NCBI GenBank assembly: GCA_017503785.1
Contig: JAFVSK010000002.1
Coordinates: 18,571 to 82,570 of the forward strand
From: Clostridia bacterium
GTDB lineage: Bacteria; Bacillota; Clostridia; Oscillospirales; Acutalibacteraceae
DNA: 64,000 nt
Direction: 5' to 3'
Made by a program: the position numbers and the translations under genes. Every line of letters starts with the position of its first letter. Within the stretch, counting starts at the first letter, position 1. The notes under the pieces are model-generated. The model did not search any database, was not told the origin of the DNA, and saw nothing but the letters and a program-made list of their open reading frames with translations. Shown here piece by piece: positions 51,402 through 59,500 of the stretch.

Positions 51402-51806
51402 ATGGCTGCTGCAAAGACAACGGCGAAAAAAGGTACTGTACGCCGCAAGGAACGTAAGAATATTGAGCGTGGCGCCGCACATATCCAGTCCACATTCAAT
51501 AACACGATTGTGACCATTACGGATACGCAGGGCAACGCTCTGTCGTGGGCTAGCGCCGGTGAGCTCGGCTTCCGCGGTTCGCGGAAATCCACCCCGTTTG
51601 CTGCTCAGACTGCTGCGGAGACCGCTGCGAAAGCGGCAATGGAGCACGGTTTGAAGACCGTGGAAGTGTATGTTAAGGGCCCGGGTGCCGGTCGTGAAGC
51701 TGCGATCCGCGCACTGCAGACCGCCGGTTTGGACGTGACGTTGATCAAAGACGTGACGCCGGTCCCCCACAACGGATGCCGTCCTCCCAAGAGAAGACGC
51801 GTATAA
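51402..51806 (+). CDS. rpsK: 30S ribosomal protein S11
   Basis: This 134-residue protein ([32 protein letters not shown] at the end) lies on the platform at the E site. Confidence 0.97.
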   Translation: MAAAKTTAKKGTVRRKERKNIERGAAHIQSTFNNTIVTITDTQGNALSWASAGELGFRGSRKSTPFAAQTAAETAAKAAMEHGLKTVEVYVKGPGAGREAAIRALQTAGLDVTLIKDVTPVPHNGCRPPKRRRV

Positions 51807-51833
51807 TCACAGAAAGCAGGAGGTGCAACCACT

Positions 51834-52463
51834 ATGGCAAGATATACCGGTGCGGTGTGCAGACTTTGCCGCCGCGAAGGACAGAAATTGTTTTTGAAGG
51901 GTGAGCGCTGCTACTCTGCGAAGTGTGCTGTCGGTCGCCGAGCTTATGCTCCCGGCCAGCACGGCCAGGCTCGCAACCGTAAGGTTTCCGAGTATGGTAA
52001 GCAGCTGCGCACCAAGCAGTTTGTCAGACGCTATTATGGTGTTCTGGAAGGTCAGTTCCATCACTATTTTGAGATGGCTACCAAAATGCAGGGCGTAACG
52101 GGTGAAAACCTGCTCCGTCTGCTCGAGTCCCGTTTGGACAACGTTGTGTATCGTTTGGGTTTTGCCAGCTCCCGTGCGGAAGCTCGTCAGCTGGTAACGC
52201 AGGGTCACTTTACGGTTAACGGCCGCAAGGTGAACATCCCCTCCTACCTGACGAAGGTCGGCCAGGTCGTGGCTATTAAGGAAGCCAGCCGTTCTCTGGA
52301 GAAGCTGAAGGCGATCTCCGAGGCGAACAGCTCCCGCCCGACCCCGAAGTGGCTGGATCTGAACCGCGAGGCATGGGAAGCCAAGATCGTGGCTGTTCCC
52401 AACCGCGAGGATATTGATCTGCCGGTCGAGGAAACGCTGATCGTCGAGTTGTACTCGAAGTAA
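51834..52463 (+). CDS. rpsD: 30S ribosomal protein S4, zinc type
   Basis: This 209-residue primary assembly protein has the C+ zinc motif in its first 30 residues (CRLCRREGQ and CYSAKC). An S4-type RNA-binding domain ([20 protein letters not shown]) follows. In other bacteria S4 represses the alpha operon. Confidence 0.97.
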   Translation: MARYTGAVCRLCRREGQKLFLKGERCYSAKCAVGRRAYAPGQHGQARNRKVSEYGKQLRTKQFVRRYYGVLEGQFHHYFEMATKMQGVTGENLLRLLESRLDNVVYRLGFASSRAEARQLVTQGHFTVNGRKVNIPSYLTKVGQVVAIKEASRSLEKLKAISEANSSRPTPKWLDLNREAWEAKIVAVPNREDIDLPVEETLIVELYSK

Positions 52464-52509
52464 TCCGCTGCGCCGCATAAGCGACGTTTGGAGAAACATT
52501 ACGGACGGC

Positions 52510-52531
52510 CTTGCCGCCGCTTGGCGGCAAG
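52510..52531 (+). promoter_or_regulatory. Hairpin upstream of rpoA
   Basis: CTTGCCGCC with GGCGGCAAG around loop GCTT, in the 97-base gap between rpsD and rpoA, without a T-run. It could tune rpoA expression or RNA stability. Confidence 0.4.
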
Positions 52532-52560
52532 CCTCCCATCGAATATAAGGAGGGTTTTGA

Positions 52561-53514
52561 ATGATTGAGATTGAAAAGCCCCGCATTGAAGCCTTGGATC
52601 TCGCGGCTGACGGTACATACGGCAAATTCGTCGTGGAACCGTTGGAGAGAGGCTACGGCACCACGTTGGGTAACAGCCTGCGTCGTGTTCTGCTTTCTTC
52701 TCTGCCGGGTGTGGCTGTGACGTCGATCAAGATCGACGGCGTGCTGCACGAGTTCTCCACCATTGAAGGTGTGCGCGAGGACGTTACCGAGATCGTTCTG
52801 AATATCAAGGATCTGATCCTCAAGATCAACGGCGACGGTCCCAAGACCGTGTACATTGAAGCCGAGGGCCCCTGTGAGGTCACGGCGAGCTCCATCAAGT
52901 GCGACAGCGAAGTGGAGATCCTGCAGCCCGACACCCACATTGCCTCGTTGGCAGAGGGTGGTCGCCTGTTCATGGAGATCACGCTGGACAAGGGCCGTGG
53001 CTACGTTCCGGCCGAGCGCAACAAGCAGATCATGCAGCCGGTTATTGGCGTGATCCCGGTGGACTCTATTTACACCCCCGTTGTGAAGGTCAACTACACC
53101 GTGAGCAACACGCGTGTGGGTCAGATCACGGACTACGATAAGCTGTGCCTGGAAGTCTGGACCAACGGTACCATTTCGGCGCAGGAAGCGGTGTCTTTGG
53201 CCGCGAAGATCATTACCGATCACCTGCAGCTGTTTGTGGACCTGTCCGGCGAAGCGTTCGCCGGCGACTCCATCATGGTGGAGAAGGACGACAAGGGCAA
53301 GGAAAAGGCGCTGGAAATGACCATCGAAGAGTTGGATCTCTCGGTGCGTTCGTTCAACTGCCTGAAGCGTGCTAACATTAACACCGTTGAGGATCTGATC
53401 AACAAGACCGAAGACGATATGATGAAGGTGCGTAACCTCGGCCGCAAATCTCTGGAAGAGGTTATCAACAAGCTGGCATCGCTGGGCTTTGCTCTGCGCG
53501 CCGAAGAGGACTAA
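52561..53514 (+). CDS. rpoA: RNA polymerase alpha subunit
   Basis: This 317-residue protein has the dimerising N-terminal domain ([20 protein letters not shown]) and a C-terminal DNA/activator-binding domain ([30 protein letters not shown]), joined by an acidic linker. TAAGGAGG precedes it. Confidence 0.98.
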   Translation: MIEIEKPRIEALDLAADGTYGKFVVEPLERGYGTTLGNSLRRVLLSSLPGVAVTSIKIDGVLHEFSTIEGVREDVTEIVLNIKDLILKINGDGPKTVYIEAEGPCEVTASSIKCDSEVEILQPDTHIASLAEGGRLFMEITLDKGRGYVPAERNKQIMQPVIGVIPVDSIYTPVVKVNYTVSNTRVGQITDYDKLCLEVWTNGTISAQEAVSLAAKIITDHLQLFVDLSGEAFAGDSIMVEKDDKGKEKALEMTIEELDLSVRSFNCLKRANINTVEDLINKTEDDMMKVRNLGRKSLEEVINKLASLGFALRAEED

Positions 53515-53544
53515 CGACAGAATTCTGAAGAGGAGTGAATCCAT

Positions 53545-53889
53545 ATGCCCGGAACCCGTAAGCTCGGCAGACCTACCGCTTCGCGTATGGCTATGCTGAG
53601 AGCAATGGTGACCTTCCTGCTGGAAAAGGGTCGTATTGAAACGACCGTTACCCGCGCCAAGGAAGTGCGTGCCATGACGGAAAAAATGATCACGATCGCC
53701 AAGAACCCCACGTTGGCTAACAAGCGTTTGGTGTTCTCTTTCGTGACGAAGGAAAGCGTTTGCAAGAAGCTGTTTGATGAGATCGCGCTGAAGTTTGAGG
53801 GCGTGAACGGCGGTTACACCCGCATCATCAAGACCGGTGCTCGCCGCGGCGATGCCGCTGAGATGGCGATCATCGAGCTGACGAAATAA
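53545..53889 (+). CDS. rplQ: 50S ribosomal protein L17
   Basis: This 114-residue protein ([40 protein letters not shown]) is the last gene of the alpha operon and is followed by a terminator. Confidence 0.97.
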   Translation: MPGTRKLGRPTASRMAMLRAMVTFLLEKGRIETTVTRAKEVRAMTEKMITIAKNPTLANKRLVFSFVTKESVCKKLFDEIALKFEGVNGGYTRIIKTGARRGDAAEMAIIELTK

Positions 53890-53907
53890 TCGCTTGATAC
53901 AAAACGT

Positions 53908-53940
53908 AAAGCGGAGAAGCTACGGCTTCTCCGCTTTTTT
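53908..53940 (+). terminator. Terminator of the ribosomal operon
   Basis: A perfect 13-bp stem (53908-53920 with 53925-53937), loop TACG, and a T-run. Confidence 0.9.
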
Positions 53941-53985
53941 AATGCGCGCGTTGTTGTAAATATAAGAATTGAAGAACAAGGGAGG

Positions 53986-54201
53986 TCATTTCATTTTCGT
54001 TGTAGATGCCGGCGCGGCGAAATAACGGATGGAGTTACTCCCGCGAGGCATAAGGAGATCGTGCTCAAGCAGAAAACCTTGCCAATGGCAAGGTGTGATA
54101 CTGTGATAATCGCGGTCGAGAAATTCGGTTAATTCTTCGTAGGTCATGATAGCCGCCGGTGTTGAAACACAGGAATGAAGTTCAAACAAAAAACCGTCCA
54201 C
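53986..54201 (-). CDS. Small hypothetical protein divergent from an XRE regulator
   Basis: This 71-residue protein (GTG start at 54201 behind GAGGTGA) matches no family I know. It contains AIMTYEELTEFLDRDYHSIT and a basic, Pro-containing C-terminus. It is transcribed away from the XRE gene at 54292, and the 90 bases between them carry repeated TACTAT half-sites. Such divergent pairs can be toxin-antitoxin or repressor-target sets, but nothing in the sequence proves a toxin. Confidence 0.5.
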   Translation of the reverse strand: MDGFLFELHSCVSTPAAIMTYEELTEFLDRDYHSITPCHWQGFLLEHDLLMPRGSNSIRYFAAPASTTKMK

Positions 54202-54223
54202 AAAAGTCACCTCAGGTATATTT

Positions 54224-54266
54224 TACTATCAATCGACGGTAAAATCAATACTATTTTTTGATAGTA
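54224..54266. promoter_or_regulatory. TACTATCAA operator cluster
   Basis: TACTATCAA (54224-54232) and TTGATAGTA (54258-54266) form a 9-bp inverted repeat. A further TACTAT (54249-54254) also pairs with ATAGTA (54261-54266). The sites lie between two divergent small genes and probably bind the XRE regulator. Confidence 0.6.
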
Positions 54267-54291
54267 GATATACTAATCTTGAGGTGATACC

Positions 54292-54510
54292 ATGTATTAT
54301 CCGCGGTTACGCGATCTGCGAGAAGATCACGATTTGGCACAAAAGCAAGTGGGGGCCATATTGGGCATTGATCAACGTGTGTACAGCAACTATGAAACCG
54401 GAAAACGGGAGATTCCTACGCGGCTGCTGGTTGCGCTGGCAGACTTGTACGGAACCTCAACCGATTATTTGTTGGGACGTACAAACGATGCGAAGCCGTA
54501 TTCAAAGTAA
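54292..54510 (+). CDS. XRE-family HTH regulator
   Basis: This 72-residue protein is a single helix-turn-helix domain of the SinR/Cro type: LREDHDLAQKQVGAILGID (helices 1-2), QRVYSNYETGKREIP (recognition helix) and the ending LADLYGTSTDYLLGRT. The start follows GAGGTGA. The inverted repeats directly upstream suggest control of itself and of the divergent small gene. Confidence 0.88.
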   Translation: MYYPRLRDLREDHDLAQKQVGAILGIDQRVYSNYETGKREIPTRLLVALADLYGTSTDYLLGRTNDAKPYSK

Positions 54511-54540
54511 AAAGCGCTTCCGAGTGGGAAGCGCTTTTTA
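54509..54540 (+). terminator. Terminator after the XRE gene
   Basis: A stem of about 12 bp beginning AAAAGCGCTTCC, loop GAGT, then GGAAGCGCTTTT and further T. Confidence 0.8.
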
Positions 54541-54561
54541 CTTATAAGGATGTCGAACGCT

Positions 54562-54583
54562 AACCGCCCATGGGGCGGTTTTT
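54562..54583 (+). terminator. Second terminator-like hairpin
   Basis: AACCGCCC (54562-54569), loop ATG, GGGCGGTT (54573-54580) and a short T-run. It lies 20 bases after the previous terminator, in the gap before the DUF554 gene. Confidence 0.55.
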
Positions 54584-54713
54584 CGTACTGAATCCGGTTT
54601 TATGCGACAGTAGGAAATCGTCATTGAACAGCGGTAATAGTTTTTTTGTATTACGCACAGAGCGTGCGCGCGTGATATACTTATATCGAGATTGTTCCGT
54701 GGAGGAAACCGGT

Positions 54714-55406
54714 ATGGGTGTTATGGCGGATGCGCTGGCGATCTTGCTCGGCGGCATTTTTGGAAGTCGGTTGCAGAAAAAAGCAGGGAGTTCCTATGCG
54801 GCACTGGGGATCGGCATTATGATCATCAGCTTGGTGGGGTTTCTTGAAAATATGTTTGTGGTACAAGGGGCGAGCATCAGCAGCGAGCATTTGTTGGTGG
54901 TGCTGTTCGCGTATCTTTTGGGAACCAAGATGGGCGAATGGCTGAAGCTGGAGGATCGCGTGAGTAACCTTGGAAAAGGCGAGGACGCGACATGGAACGC
55001 GATCACCGATGCGACGCTGTTTTTCGGCGTGGGCGGTTTACAGATCAGTGGGCCGCTGGTGTGGGGAATACACGGTGATAGCAGTCAGCTGTTGATTAAA
55101 AGTTTGGTTGATCTGCCGTTTGCGATCACGTTTGGGGCTGTATACGGAAAAGCGGTAGCGTGGGCTTCGGTGCCGGTGGCGGTTACACAACTGCTGATTG
55201 CAGGAGCAGCTTATGGAGCGGCCGAGTTTTTTAGTGATGCCTTGGTGATGCAGGTGTGTGCGATGGGGTATCTGCTGTTGTTTTTTTCCGGTTTCAATTT
55301 AGCGACGGACGGAAAACATAAAATTAGCAATATGAACAGTTTGCCGGGGATGGTGCTGGTGATTGGGTATCATCTGTTGATTGGGGTGGTGGAGAGAATA
55401 TTATGA
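54714..55406 (+). CDS. DUF554-family membrane protein
   Basis: This 230-residue integral membrane protein has about six to seven hydrophobic segments, with the DUF554-type pattern DALAILLGGIFGSRLQKK near the start and LFAYLLGTKMGEWLKLEDRV in the middle. The family is widespread in Firmicutes, and a transport role is suspected but unproven. The start follows GGAGGAAA; a longer frame from 54570 is rejected. Its last four bases overlap the LysR regulator start, so the two are coupled. Confidence 0.8.
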   Translation: MGVMADALAILLGGIFGSRLQKKAGSSYAALGIGIMIISLVGFLENMFVVQGASISSEHLLVVLFAYLLGTKMGEWLKLEDRVSNLGKGEDATWNAITDATLFFGVGGLQISGPLVWGIHGDSSQLLIKSLVDLPFAITFGAVYGKAVAWASVPVAVTQLLIAGAAYGAAEFFSDALVMQVCAMGYLLLFFSGFNLATDGKHKISNMNSLPGMVLVIGYHLLIGVVERIL

Positions 55407-56302
55407 CGATACAACAGTGTAAGTACATTGTAAAGATCGCGGAGTGCGGTTCGCTGAACGAGGCGGCCAAGCAGCTGTTTGTGGCGCAGTCGAGCTTGTC
55501 GGTGAGCGTGCGGTCGTTGGAAAACGAATTGAATATTACCATTTTTGAGCGTTCCGGAAACGGTGTGTATCTGACAAACGAGGGCGCGGAGTTCGTGCGG
55601 TATGCGCGGCAGATCGCCGAGCAGGCCTCGCTTGTTGAAAAACGCTATGCGGGAGATGTGCCGCGAAAGCAGCTGTGTATTTCTACGCAGCATTATGATT
55701 TTGTGGCCGATATTTTTGCTAAGCTATTGAACGAAACCGAAGAAGCGTCATATCGGTTTTCGTTGCGCGAGATGAAAACCTACGACGTTATTCACGAAAC
55801 GGAGAATGCGTTGTGCGATATTGGTATTATTGCAATTAAAAGTAAGGACCGAGCAATTATGGGTCGCTATATCAGCCAGTATAACCTGCAGTTTACTCCG
55901 CTTTTGCAAGCAAAGCCTCACGTGTATGTTCGTCGGGAGCACCCGCTGGCCGAATACACGGTGATCAAGCCTGAGATGCTGAAAGCCTATCCCTATGTAT
56001 CGTACGAGCAGGGTGAGCACACATCAACCTTTTTTACAGAGGAAATCGTAAGCGAAGACAGCGAGAAACAGGTGGAGATCAGCGATCGTGCCAGTTTGAT
56101 GAACGTGCTGCTGGCGACGGATTGCTACACGGTGGGTACGGGGTTGATGCCGTCGCTGCTGAACGGCGGGCGCATTGTCAGCGTACCGTTTGATTGCGAG
56201 GAGTTTTATACCATCGGGTATCTGCTGCGGAAGGATCGGGCGGTATCGGAATCGGCGGCGACCTTTCTTACGCTATTGCAGGAAACTATGACTGAAAACT
56301 AA
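55403..56302 (+). CDS. LysR-family transcriptional regulator
   Basis: This 299-residue protein has an N-terminal winged helix (CGSLNEAAKQLFVAQSSLSV, LENELNITIFERSGNGVYLT) and a C-terminal periplasmic-binding-like effector domain (about 90-295). It overlaps the DUF554 gene by ATGA. LysR regulators usually lie divergent from their target; here it is downstream in the same unit, so it may regulate its own unit or a distant gene. The effector is unknown. Confidence 0.9.
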   Translation: MTIQQCKYIVKIAECGSLNEAAKQLFVAQSSLSVSVRSLENELNITIFERSGNGVYLTNEGAEFVRYARQIAEQASLVEKRYAGDVPRKQLCISTQHYDFVADIFAKLLNETEEASYRFSLREMKTYDVIHETENALCDIGIIAIKSKDRAIMGRYISQYNLQFTPLLQAKPHVYVRREHPLAEYTVIKPEMLKAYPYVSYEQGEHTSTFFTEEIVSEDSEKQVEISDRASLMNVLLATDCYTVGTGLMPSLLNGGRIVSVPFDCEEFYTIGYLLRKDRAVSESAATFLTLLQETMTEN

Positions 56303-56305
56303 AAG

Positions 56306-56335
56306 AACGCCTCCCGAGTGGGAGGCGTTTTGTTT
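56306..56335 (+). terminator. Terminator after the LysR gene
   Basis: A perfect 10-bp stem (56306-56315 with 56320-56329), loop GAGT, and a T-rich tail. Confidence 0.85.
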
Positions 56336-56399
56336 TCTTGTCAATAGGGTTCGTGATTATCACCAATAATTGGTGGGATAGTTTGTTGAAAATGCCACT

Positions 56400-56428
56400 T
56401 TTACAACGGCAGGGAAATGTGGTATACT
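56400..56428 (+). promoter_or_regulatory. Promoter of the giant GH16 surface protein gene
   Basis: TTTACA (56400-56405), a 17-base spacer and TATACT (56423-56428). It gives a leader of about 95 bases. Confidence 0.7.
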
Positions 56429-56449
56429 GGCAAGCGAGGGAATTTGAGG

Positions 56450-56499
56450 GGATAGCACGGTTGGCTGACGGTGTTGCCGTTGGCCTGCTATCCTTTTTT
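56450..56499 (+). promoter_or_regulatory. Leader hairpin with terminator features
   Basis: GGATAGCA (56450-56457) pairs with TGCTATCC (56486-56493), followed by six T. The 28-base interior has a smaller ACGG/CCGT stem. It lies between promoter and start codon, so it would stop transcription early unless relieved. A very similar element precedes the next surface-protein gene. Confidence 0.55.
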
Positions 56500-56529
56500 G
56501 TTTTTAAAAGCCGTAAGGAGGACTGTTTT

Positions 56530-59500
56530 ATGAAAACGTATACGAAACAACGAGTTGCGTGGGTGGCGGCCGTGGCGCTGCTGATCACCTGTGCGCTTTC
56601 GGGGCTTGTGCTGCCTGCGGCGGCAGAACCGACGGTGCAGTTGTTCCCGAACGGCGATTTTGAGGGCTTTGCTGAAAGCACGCCCGTGACGGTGCCGTGG
56701 AACCACGTGACTGCCAACGGCGACCAAAAGGCGGTGGCGCAGGTGACGGCCGGCGCCGGTGTTGACGGCTCGTGGGGCTTGGTGATGGGTTCGACTGTGG
56801 GAACGATGTACGTGGATTTCGACGGCGCGGTGCAGCTGGAGGAGGGGGCCACGTATCGGTTATCGTGGATGGCCACCTCGGGTGCGGCGAAGGAGTCGGT
56901 GGGCGTATCGCTCAATTCGGCGCCCAACACCACGCTGGTACATTCCTCGGCTAAGGTTGTGAAGAGCAAGCGTGCGCCGGTGGCAGGCGAATGGATCGCC
57001 TATTATATTGACTTTAAAGCAAGCGCCGGTGCCTACATTCACGACAACGGTGGCATCATTATCAATCGCTACACCGCCGACAGCGCGACCATTGCTTTTG
57101 ATAATTTCTCGCTGACTAAGATTGACGAAACAGCCGACGTGGTTCTGAACAGCGATTTTGAAAAAGCGGTAGATGCTTCGTTTTATTCTGCCGATTTGGG
57201 CGGAACGTATGCGCTGCTGAGCAACGATACCAAGGCGGCCGTGGTGCAGGAGGCGGCCGATAATCGCGCGTTGCTGCTGAAGCAGAGCGGCAGCGGGTGG
57301 ACGGGCGGTTATTTTAACGCTTCGCACTTCGTGGGCGGCGAAAGCTACAAGGTGTCGTTCCGTTACAAGGGTGGATCGTTCCGCTTTTACGCCAATCCCA
57401 ATGCGCACGGATCGTTCAACGACAACAAAGCCAGCGTGATGAACTTTGCGGCGGCGGATGAATGGACGACGGGCGAGTTTACGTTTAATTTCTTGACGAA
57501 CGGCAGCAACAACTGGGCGTTCTGCTTTGAAAAGAACAGCGGTAATCACACGGCAGATACGTACGTGGATGATTTTAAGATCGTGAAGGCCACAGCACCT
57601 GCTGCCACCGGCATTACCTTGGATAAGACCGAGGCGACGGTGAAGGTGGGCGAGAGCGTGACACTGACGGTTGACGTGCAGCCGACGGGTGCGGTGCTGC
57701 CTGCGATCGCGTGGACCACGAGCGATGTCGCGGTGGCTACGGTGACGAACGGTAAGGTGACGGCGGTGGCCGAGGGTACGGCTACCGTTACGGCGACGGC
57801 GGCGGGGTTGCCGTCGGTGAGCTGTGCGGTGACGGTGATCGACCCGGTGGAAGCGACGGCTATCACGTTGAACCGTACCACGGTGGCGATGGAGGTTGGC
57901 GGCACGGTGACTTTGGCCGTGGGAACGCTGCCCGAAAACGCCGATATGCCGACGGTTACGTGGGCCACGAGCAACGCTTCGGTGGCTGCTGTGGCGAACG
58001 GTAAGGTGAAGGCGCTTGCCGAGGGTACGGCAACGATCACGGCCTCGGCGGCGGGGTTACCGTCGGTGAGCTGTGAGGTGACGGTGTCGGCGGCAGGGCT
58101 GCTTGTTAACGGCAGTTTTGAGCAGGATGCGACCGACGGCTGGGGCGGTAGTGCGATGATCGTTGCAGGAGCCGGTAAGGACGGCAGCTACGGTTTAAAG
58201 ATTGAAAGCACCCTCACCGAGGGCGAGAACTCCAAAACGCCGGGCGTGTATTATAAAGGCGCGTTTAATGAGATCTTGGAAGAAAATACCGTGTATCGCC
58301 TGACCTTTGAGTACAAGCACGAGGGCAAGGGTGAGCCGCAGTTTGATGCGGTGTACGGCGGTACCGACTGGATTGGATTTAAAGATACCAAGCTGGAAGC
58401 GAACGCCGATTGGAAAACGGCAACGCTGGAATTTACCACCGGTATGGCGGCTAACATGAACATTCATAAGGGATGGGAATGGCAGGTTCGGATCGTGCAC
58501 CACGCCAATGCTGAAAACTACGGCACGGGTGTGCTGTATGCGGATAATTTTAAGCTGGAAAAGGTGCGCGCGGTAGCGTTTGCAGAGAGTCTGTCGATCA
58601 TTCCGCAGCAGGTGGAGCTGCTGCCTTACGGCAGTCAGACGTTGCAGGTAGGCGTGCAGCCTGTCGGTACGGCCAAGGGTACGCTGACCTGGTCGGTGAG
58701 CGATGCTTCGGTGCTGTCGATAGACGGCAACGGCGTTGTGACGGCGCTGGTAAAGAGCGGTACGGCGACGGTGACGGTAAAAAATCAGTTTAATAAGACT
58801 GCCACCGCAACGGTGACGATTTCGGAAAACGCCAATCAGTTCCAAAACGGTGATTTTGAGCAGGGCGGCGCGAACTGGAACGATATTGTGGAGATCAAGC
58901 CGGGTATCGGCAAAGACGGCAGCTACGGTTTGGAGTTGCGCCACAGTGAGGGAAGCAGCAGTTCGAATTCTCGCTATTACAAAAAAGCGTTGAATTTGGA
59001 GCCTGCCACGACGTATGAGTTCTCGGTAGACTATTTGGCTACCAAGGGAAGCAGCTTCCGCTTCTGGTCCTACGGCTTTGGCTTGAAGAACCCCGTTATT
59101 GAAGCGGGTGACGGTACGGTGTGGAAAACGGCGAGCGTGATCTTTACCACGCCCACCGATATGAAGTTGAATGCCGGCTGGGATTTCGGTGTGGTGTGTG
59201 ACGCCGAGGGAACCACGCCTGCGGTGATTGATAATCTGGTGCTGCGCAAATACAGCAGCGGGATCGCGCCCGACAGTATTACACTCAGTTTGCAGGACGT
59301 GCTGCTGGTGCCCGGTCGCACCGAGGCGATCACGGCACACGCGACACCGCCGACGGCAGACCTCAACGATATGCGCTGGACCTCCAGTGACGAAAACGTG
59401 GCTACCGTGGAATACGGTGTGGTGATGGGTGTCGGCAGCGGCACGGCGGTGATTACGGCGATTACCAAGAACGGCAAAACCGCTACCTGCACCGTGACGG

